From Fragilaria crotonensis (taxonomy: Eukaryota; Bacillariophyta; Fragilariophyceae; Fragilariales; Fragilariaceae): a stretch of 13,843 bases of DNA. A model generated the notes under the pieces. That model did no database searches. It saw nothing but the letters and a program-made list of their open reading frames with translations, and was not told the DNA's origin. Made by a program: the position numbers and the translations under genes. The stretch spans positions 126,001 through 139,843 of the forward strand of contig JAKSYS010000075.1 of the NCBI GenBank assembly GCA_022925895.1, read 5' to 3'. Positions 7,656 through 13,843 of this stretch are shown here, in pieces. Position 1 is the stretch's first letter; every line of letters begins with the position of its first letter.

Positions 7656-8359
7656 TTTGCCTCAGATGCAAGAAAGCTCAGGTTATTCGAAGGTGGCTCG
7701 TTGTGGAGGTTCGTGAGGATTTCGCATGTGCCTGTCTTACACCGCCAAAATGTGAGCCGGATCACAATGCAAAAGAAACGTCTGACATACCGATATGAAA
7801 CTGGGGAGTCTTGAATACATATATAACGCGCACCTTGAATGTTATTTAAATATACTCGAATATATAGTATGATCAAAAATACATGTGAAAGCAGATTTTC
7901 TAAATATCTGAGAATGTCAAGCGCGTCTGGTATCGACGAAATTGATGATTTGTTGACCCTGTTACCATGTTACCTTGAAACCTGCTCCCCGAGTGAAATA
8001 CTGCATAGTAAATACCGGTAGCCTCATGACTTCAAGCGAGTAGTAGTATTCCAGTACTCTAGTCCTCAGTACCTCTAATTGTACGAAACCAGTACCCTAC
8101 CTATGCATAGTAGGTCGACACGTTCCTCGTACTTGTACCATGTAGATGTAGTACTTGTACTTGACGCTCCATACTGTAGTACTGTAGTATTTCGTATCTC
8201 ACAGGTCTCATTGAGATCTATCGTGAATCCGAGCTGACGCTTCGGTTCGCTTGCTGTGTCGTTTTGTCACACAAACTTTGTCGTGAGTGTCCGTCATCTA
8301 ATCGACGCCGTGCCCTATCACACTGGATATCCTCTCGTCGAAAGAGTGAAGTAGTAGAA
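7656..8359. other. Divergent intergenic region between the two membrane-protein genes
   Basis: These 704 bases separate two divergently transcribed genes and should hold both promoters. The part at about 7815-7890 is AT-rich with several TATA-like runs. The part at 8054-8182 has a dense GTAC cluster, annotated separately. No convincing gene is seen. The plus-strand frame of the right-hand gene is open upstream from 8264, but without an ATG. Confidence 0.6.
8054..8182. promoter_or_regulatory. GTAC-rich cluster upstream of the 8360 gene
   Basis: Nine GTAC tetranucleotides occur in 129 bases (at 8054, 8069, 8081, 8092, 8129, 8135, 8151, 8157 and 8179). About 0.5 would be expected by chance. They include two exact copies of GTACTTGTAC (8129-8138 and 8151-8160) and a tandem ACTGTAGT. 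The cluster ends about 180 bases before the start codon. GTAC is self-complementary, so both divergent genes could be served. Function is inferred. Confidence 0.45.
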
Positions 8360-9298
8360 ATGGGGAAAGGTAGACCTTCAGAAAGCCAAGAAGAGTTGCT
8401 TCAGAGGAAAAAGGACGAAATTCGTGCCTTGCAAGGCATCATTACCGCTTTGAAGAAGCGTGTTGATACATCGACCACGTTCCAGACGACTTTACAAAGT
8501 CCAGCATTCAAGGGACCGGACTATTTAGCCGAACGGATGAAAATTGTGACTCTTAGCAATGTTGGTGTGATGGAAGGAATACTAGCGTCTGGGTTCACAT
8601 TCTTCGTACTTCGCCGTGTTCCTTCCATGATCGGTCGTCGCATTGAACGACGCGTCGTTCGATCTGGTTATCGATTGGACCCTTCTGCGTCAAGAAATCC
8701 GTTTGAGCAATCGCAACATCAACAAGCTGAGAAACCATCTCTTCTTCGCAGAGGCTTCCGTATCTTCTCAGGGACCGTGTTACTAGGAATTGATATCGTA
8801 GTCTCCCTCCTCGTGGGTGCCCGCACGTCCATGTACTTCACCGACGGGAAGGAATGTATGTCGATAGCCTCGAATCTTCCACTCATCGAGGGAAGAAGTG
8901 TCTTGTGCGATGAATTCTGCACCACGGTTCAGCAAGAAGTGGCCAAGAACCAACAGATAAACCCACAGTTTTGGAAAGATGTCATCACTCGCCAAGACAA
9001 TTTGTATTTAGAGGGAGCGTATCGATTCTCGACCAACTGCCAAAAGCGTCAAGCGTACGAGCGGAAGCTTCGCTTGGAGCAGGGCTTGGCACCCAGTGAT
9101 CCGGTGTCCATTCCGAAGGGAGGTGTCCCGTCTGATATTGAACTGGAAGACGAGGGCAATATTACTCTGGCAAGCGACAGCGGCGAATCGGAGTTCGACG
9201 AATTGAGTTTCAACGACGGCGATTCTCTGTTTGGAGACACCCCGACGGCCGATTGGGCCGATTCTTTGGTGACGGATCGAGATAACAGTCGGAAATAA
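8360..9298 (+). CDS. Hypothetical membrane protein, two predicted spans (312 aa)
   Basis: I do not recognise the family. I start at the ATG at 8360 (GAAATGG context). The frame is open further upstream, but the only candidate there is a TTG at 8264. Residues 8-36 form a charged helical, coiled-coil-like start (EELLQRKKDEIRALQ). A first hydrophobic span lies at about 68-86 (VGVMEGILASGFTFFVLRR) and a basic linker (RRIERRVVR) at 92-101. A second span lies at about 136-156 (FSGTVLLGIDIVVSLLVGA). A short Cys-containing segment follows (C166, and C183/C187 in VLCDEFC). The last 60 residues are very acidic and Ser-rich. The arginine cluster between the spans and the N-terminal coiled coil would suit an organelle or endomembrane protein, but that is a guess. 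The gene converges with CLU, with 117 bp between stop codons. Confidence 0.8.
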   Translation: MGKGRPSESQEELLQRKKDEIRALQGIITALKKRVDTSTTFQTTLQSPAFKGPDYLAERMKIVTLSNVGVMEGILASGFTFFVLRRVPSMIGRRIERRVVRSGYRLDPSASRNPFEQSQHQQAEKPSLLRRGFRIFSGTVLLGIDIVVSLLVGARTSMYFTDGKECMSIASNLPLIEGRSVLCDEFCTTVQQEVAKNQQINPQFWKDVITRQDNLYLEGAYRFSTNCQKRQAYERKLRLEQGLAPSDPVSIPKGGVPSDIELEDEGNITLASDSGESEFDELSFNDGDSLFGDTPTADWADSLVTDRDNSRK

Positions 9299-9415
9299 TT
9301 GACTAGAAACTGATTGTCGAGTCCGTGGCGATGTTGCCAGGCTTGTGACCAAATAGACTCAGAATGATTTTGATGGTACGCTAGTAAGGGCGAGAATAGG
9401 ATCAGGGAAATTAGT
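9299..9415. other. Short intergenic gap between convergent genes
   Basis: The 117 bases between the two stop codons must contain the 3' UTR ends of both genes, possibly overlapping. No distinct hairpin or polyadenylation signal is evident. Confidence 0.5.
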
Positions 9416-12400
9416 TTACTTCTTCTTCTTTCCCTTATTCTTCTTCTTGTCATGAGCCTTCGCCTCTTCTGCTTCAATCTGACTCGCCATTGCATCAGCA
9501 GCTTCTTCCTCTTTTCTAAATTTATCGTCTTCCACCTTCTTCGTACCTTGCTCCACCGCCAACTTGGTGTAGTGCTGAAGCGATTTCTGACTGTTGATGG
9601 TAAGCTCGTGCCCTTCTCCAAGCAACATTGTGTACAGCTGGAAAGCTCGCTTTTCAGCATCCACGGCAGCACGATACTGCTCTAACTTGGCAAACAACAA
9701 TCCTGCGCCCTTTGCCATCATACCTTCTGCCAACCTATCAGAATGCGGTTTGCTTTGGGCAATCTTGAAATAGTCGAGAGCAAGTTGACTGTTTTTCGTC
9801 TGGTAGGAACTTCCAATCTTGTAATAACAGTTGGCGAGTTCGACGTAACGCGGACCTGCAAGCAATTCCATCAAGTAGGCCGCCGCCTTCAAATGAGGAA
9901 TGCCGGCATCACCTTGTTGCGACGACAAAAGAATATGTGAAAGGGTCGAATGCCCAGCCATGGCTTCCGCACAGTCGAATCCTCCCAGCTGGACAGTGAG
10001 ACCGAGTGATCTGGCCGCATTGGCAGCCGCCAAACCAGCTTCGCCTGCTTCGAAAAGAATGGCCGCGGTCAAATCGAGGCAACGAGCGATATTTAGATGG
10101 AGAGGTCCGTCCACAACACGTTGGTAGAGTGCTGCAGCCTCCTGAGCCAAATCCAAGGCTTGGTGCAACGCACGTGCTCCATAACTAAAATGAGCCGCTT
10201 CAAACGTGGCCCTGGCATCGGGGAGCAAAATGTGCAAGGCAGGTAGACCCGGACCAGGAGCGCACGGAACGAATCCTTCCCCAGGTATCGCACCTGCATG
10301 CTTCATGAGCGGTACAACATCGGCAATGTCAAGAGCAGATATAGGGTAGGAGTTTGTCAAGCGACCTTTGGAGGCGCACAAGCACTTCGCACCCATGGCA
10401 TAGTTCTTAGCCAAGAGCCGAACTCCGGTTCGCTGGCAGATCCGACGCAAGAGGGTCGGATACGAAGCTCGGCCACTTGGCTTCCCACCGTTATAGAGCG
10501 TGGGCTTGTATCGGAATCGTCTCGCGATTTCCTTCTCGATGTCGTCCCACACTTCCTTACGCCCACGAATAGGGACATTTCCATAAAGACTCAGAGCAGC
10601 GAAGTCATCTTCATCGGGAATGAACTCTTTGTCATTGGTCTTTTTCGTTCTTTTCTCAGTGTCTCCGGCAGTTTCTTCTGCCTCTGATACCAATGCACTA
10701 AGGAACGATGCGATTATCTGCGATGTTTGGCCCCCTTCTTCGTTCAAGTAGGAATCCAAGACATGCTTCGATGCACGGGCGATCATTTCGACTTCAAGGA
10801 GTTCCAACCACGACAATGGCATGACTCTTCGGCCAACACTTTTCGTCTTCCCAGCTTGCAAAGCAGCTACTTCCTCCAGATCTTTTGCCTCTTCTTTGGC
10901 AGCAAGTGTTGCCAATCTTCCCATGTATCGACAGTTGACGCCGTTCTGGTGCAACAATTCGACCATGCTCTTGCCATCAAGGGGCAGCTGATGCCCGTCA
11001 CCTTGTTTCATTTCTAAGTTAATCTTCGGCAATACCACGTCCCATAAATGAATGGCGGCCTGCCTGGCACGCTCTTCATCCAAGTGTAACTGCTGGACAG
11101 CTTCCTCGTCGACGCCCTCTAGGCTTCGGAGAGTTGGAAGAAACACATTCACGTTGTAGCGAAGCGATGTCATATATGCTTCGTCTTCTGGCGACAGGGA
11201 CTTTTTCTGTGGCAACTTTTTAGCAGGGTTCTTTGTTTCATCGTCTTTCGCCTCGCCCGCCAGTGGGTTTTCACTTGCTTCTTCCTTGGGACTATCTCCA
11301 GCTGCTTCTTCCTTGTCATTTTCTTCCTGTCTTTCGTTCTCTTTACCTTCCTCCTCCGTTGAAGTTGCTTTGCCATCAGTACCTTCCGCCTCTTCACTTG
11401 TGGCTTTATCATTCGCTTCTTTCTCCTTGTTTTCTTCTTCCTCTTTGCTCTTTAAATGAGCTGACATCTTTTGATGCGTGAGCTGAGTCACTAACTCTGG
11501 TCGTAAAATCGCTGTAACATACTCATCGTCGTCTAACGCTGCCGAAATGCCCGTACCCTCCAACGCTTCTTCCCATTTACCAGTACCTCCCTCCGATTGG
11601 GGCACCCAGTTCGCATCTCTGGGAGTCAAACGCGTCAAGTCCAATACATAGCATCGCTGATCGCTGCCCTTGATGCCTTTGCCTTCAATGGGTCCGCAGA
11701 CCTTGGTCGTCGGCTCTGCGCGCGACGTAGTGCGTTCGAGCGGGGGTTCGGTCCGGAGTGCCTCGATCTCCGCCAAGCGTGCGTCAGTCAGTGGCTGCGT
11801 CGGTTGAACACGGGTGGCGCACATGGCATGCTTGCCGATAGATTGTTCCAACAGCTCGTGCATTTCTGCTTCCCACGACAGAGCTGCCGATGCTTCGACG
11901 GCGCCATAGACCAACGTATGAGTTTTTTCGCCTTGGAGAATGCCGGGAACGATGGATTGACAGACATAGCGTGTTCCAAGGAAGTCTACCAACACGGTTG
12001 CAAGTGTGTACAAATTGGGAAGGTCCAAGCGGTGCAAGGATGCCATGCAATTAGCGTCGCGCGAAGCAGCCTTTTTGGCGGCACGATCGCCCTGGCTCAT
12101 TTTGAAGGTTTCAACGCCAGCATCGACGGCACGGGAGATGAAGATGGAGTTATGAAGATAGACATGGGATCTCTCTTGCTCGTTTGGATTCATGGGACTA
12201 ATATGACCATCATGGACAGCTCTTGCGGCCTTGTAGGAAGCATCGCCGAAGTCCAAGAGAACCTTATAGATTACTCTGCCGATTGCAGATGAGAAACGCG
12301 GAACAAATCAGACAACTATCAATTCAAGCATGCTACATCCTTACCTTGCTCTTTCGAGTCGTTCCTGAATCGTGCCAACCGGCATTTCTCTAGCAGACTG

Positions 12401-13575
12401 CAGCTCTTCGTTCCAATCACGCTGAACACCAGTGGTCAAATCTAACCCAAAGGTGGGATAGTCTTGTTCCAAAGGAATGGGTGCATGTTCCTTCGCCGTC
12501 GGCCAGTCTTCGTTGTTAATGTCCGGCACCAGCCACGATGGTTTGAAGAGGGCCGCGTCAAGGCCGCGAGGAGCATGTTTCTGAACTGCGGCTCGGTGCA
12601 GTGCCTGCAGAGGCGAATCGGCCACCGTCAATCGCACGCGTTCTTGGCCAGCTTCAAGGGACTTGGTCCACAGGGTACTGAATTCGGGCGATGCCTGAAG
12701 CAAGCAGTTTAGGAGGGAGTGTGCATGGCAGTTTGGGGCATCCACGCGTGGCGATGGATCAAACGACGTCGTGGTTGACTTGTTTACGTAGAACCCGGAT
12801 GGAATTGCCGTGATATATATATCTTGCTTCCCTGAAATCTGGATTCGAAGATAGGCCAGGTCAGCAAAGAGTTTGCGCTGAGGTGTCGGAGCTGCTAAGA
12901 ACGTTATTGTGACAACTCGAGACAACATCATAGTTTCGTCCAGGTTTCCCAGCTGTTGCAAGAGTTTCTCGTCGAGTTTTTCCCCAGTGGAGGCATCGAA
13001 GAAATGCTGAAGGCTAATCGGAGAAGACAAAATTACTTCCGGGGTTGAGTCCTCATTATCGGATTGGGTCTTGGTCTCTTTCTTCTTATTCTTCTTGTTG
13101 TTGCCTTCCTCTGGCGCACTAGGTCCGTCAGCTGCAGGCGTATCGTCCGTACTTTGTGTTTCAACAAGAGCCTTGACAACAGGTGGATTACCATCGAGCA
13201 AGTGCTGCAATCTCAAGACATGCTCGCGAACAGTCTGGTACGGTCGAAGGTCCATTTGAATTTGGGAATCGTCCGAAAGGGTCGATAGGTCTCCATATTC
13301 GTCTAGCTCGCCCGTCGGTCGTCACAAGTTGATAGTTGGTAATGTGCGCTCTCGATGAGTTCCGAAAGGGCAGCTCGAATCGACGACACCGGCTCATCCG
13401 GACGTAGAGGAGGCACGACAATGGGCGTGCCAGTAGAACCCTCAGAGCTACCGGGTGGAATAATCACCAGGTTCTTGAGTAGCACTTCTTCTTCCTCCTC
13501 CACCGCCTCCTCGTTTTCCTTGTCCTTCTCTGAAGCGGTTTCAGCCGCCTCTGCCGTTTCTTTGGTGTCTGCCAT
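9416..13575 (-). CDS. Clustered mitochondria protein homologue (CLU/CLUH/TIF31)
   Basis: Large conserved cytosolic protein. Known homologues bind mRNAs for mitochondrial proteins, and their loss clumps mitochondria; the yeast homologue was also described as an eIF3-associated protein. Exon 1 is 13575-12345, the intron 12344-12276, exon 2 12275-9416. This gives about 1,364 residues if the two N-terminal frame steps are discounted, matching the usual 1,270-1,310 plus a linker. In order: an acidic start, a CLU N domain (PYQTVREHVLRLQHLL), and the CLU domain across the intron (RDWNEELQSAREMP to IKGSDQRCYVLDLTRLTPRD). Next come a Glu/Lys-rich low-complexity insert at about residues 683-770, the central eIF3-p135-like region, TPR-type helices over the last 250 residues (LANCYYKIGSSYQTKNSQLALDYF region), and a Lys-rich C-terminus. 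Near the N-terminus the reading moves +1 at about 13353 and again at about 13310. The remaining 1,200 or so codons are uninterrupted. Confidence 0.9.
12276..12344 (-). other. Spliceosomal intron in the CLU gene (69 bp)
   Basis: On the minus strand the donor is AAG|GTAAGG (12345/12344) and the acceptor CGGCAG|AGTAATC (12276/12275). Joining AG with A restores an Arg codon and gives ERARVIYKVLLDFGDASYKA across the junction, which is continuous CLU-domain sequence. Without splicing the upstream frame meets a stop shortly after the donor. Confidence 0.85.
13300..13356 (-). other. Frame-disrupted stretch in the CLU N domain
   Basis: The upstream frame reads SSIRAALSELIES and would end at a TAG at 13303-13301. 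The next frame reads RAHITNYQLVTTDGR, and the third reads ELDEYGDLSTLSDDSQIQ and leads into MDLRPYQTV. The steps fall at about 13353 (ATCGAGAGCG) and 13310 (GGGCGAGCTA). The middle segment is only about 43 bases, so no intron explains it. Loss of two bases at each point fits best. Confidence 0.65.
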
Positions 13576-13657
13576 GCTCTGACCTTGCGCTATAGCTCGT
13601 ACCGAAGCTGTAACCTAGTTGCTTGCTCGCTCACTAACAGATTTAATCCGATGCAAA

Positions 13658-13843
13658 TCAATTTCCGACTTCGTGTTCGAAAAAGGTGATGATGACGATG
13701 ATCTTTTCATCACGAACATGAAAGATCCAGAATGAATCAGGACCAATCGATTGAGAGGGTGTACTACCGTCGTACTGTACAGCGTCCTGAAGGACGGCGA
13801 TGTGAGGCTTCCAGCTCCAGTACGTCTGTCCTACGGTGCCCTT
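13658..13843 (-). CDS. Possible C-terminal part of a further minus-strand gene (partial)
   Basis: The minus strand is open from the window edge for 61 codons to a TGA at 13660-13658. The residues are mixed in a protein-like way (QTYWSWKPHIAVLQ, GPDSFWIFHVRDEKI). If real, its stop lies only 82 bases before the CLU start codon, a very tight head-to-tail spacing. No family is recognised and the sequence could equally be the CLU promoter. A plus-strand frame from an ATG at 13732 is also open to the edge, but looks less protein-like. Confidence 0.25.
   Translation of the reverse strand, partial: KGTVGQTYWSWKPHIAVLQDAVQYDGSTPSQSIGPDSFWIFHVRDEKIIVIITFFEHEVGN

Noticed and set aside
5018-9415. tRNA, rRNA or CRISPR-like features
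   Set aside because: No cloverleaf, conserved rRNA block or spaced repeat array was found by eye.
9419-9450. CTTCTTC-rich tract as a simple repeat
   Set aside because: It encodes the Lys-rich C-terminus of CLU.
12811-12823. TATATATA run as a microsatellite or TATA element
   Set aside because: It lies inside CLU exon 1 and encodes DIYIT in frame.

Overview
The window looks like nuclear DNA from a eukaryotic alga, most likely a diatom or close stramenopile. The reasons are short GT-AG introns, closely packed genes on both strands, a single-pass surface protein with a Pro/Ser-rich stalk, and a tyrosine-recombinase retrotransposon of a type I associate with diatom and stramenopile genomes. The species cannot be named from the sequence alone.

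Layout. Positions 1-5017 are the 3' part of a DIRS-order retrotransposon (PAT/Ngaro-like). It carries an intact gag, a frame-disrupted reverse transcriptase/RNase H pol, and a frame-disrupted tyrosine recombinase (YR). It ends in a B1-A2-B2 split direct repeat whose 181-bp B copies are identical. The matching 5' A1 copy would lie upstream of the window. Positions 5018-6057 hold no gene I can support, only a degenerate repeat. On the minus strand, 7655 to 6471 encodes a small secreted/type I membrane protein whose tail appears to continue to 6058 in two other frames. Then come a 704-bp intergenic region with a dense GTAC cluster, a plus-strand two-span membrane protein (8360-9298) of unknown function, and, convergent with it, the large minus-strand CLU/TIF31 homologue (13575 to 9416, one 69-bp intron). 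A possible C-terminal exon of another minus-strand gene runs off the right edge.

The most notable signal is not one gene. In pol, YR, the membrane protein and CLU, the conserved protein reading continues in the +1 frame at about eight places. Seven of these places sit at or next to the tetranucleotide CGAG on the coding strand. The simplest explanation is repeated loss of two bases, for example CGCGAG becoming CGAG, as a sequencing or assembly artefact. If reads and transcripts confirm the sequence, the alternatives are multiple pseudogenes or recoding. The host genes are not a functional cluster. CLU is a conserved housekeeping protein for mitochondrial distribution and mRNA binding, and the retroelement is an insertion beside these genes.
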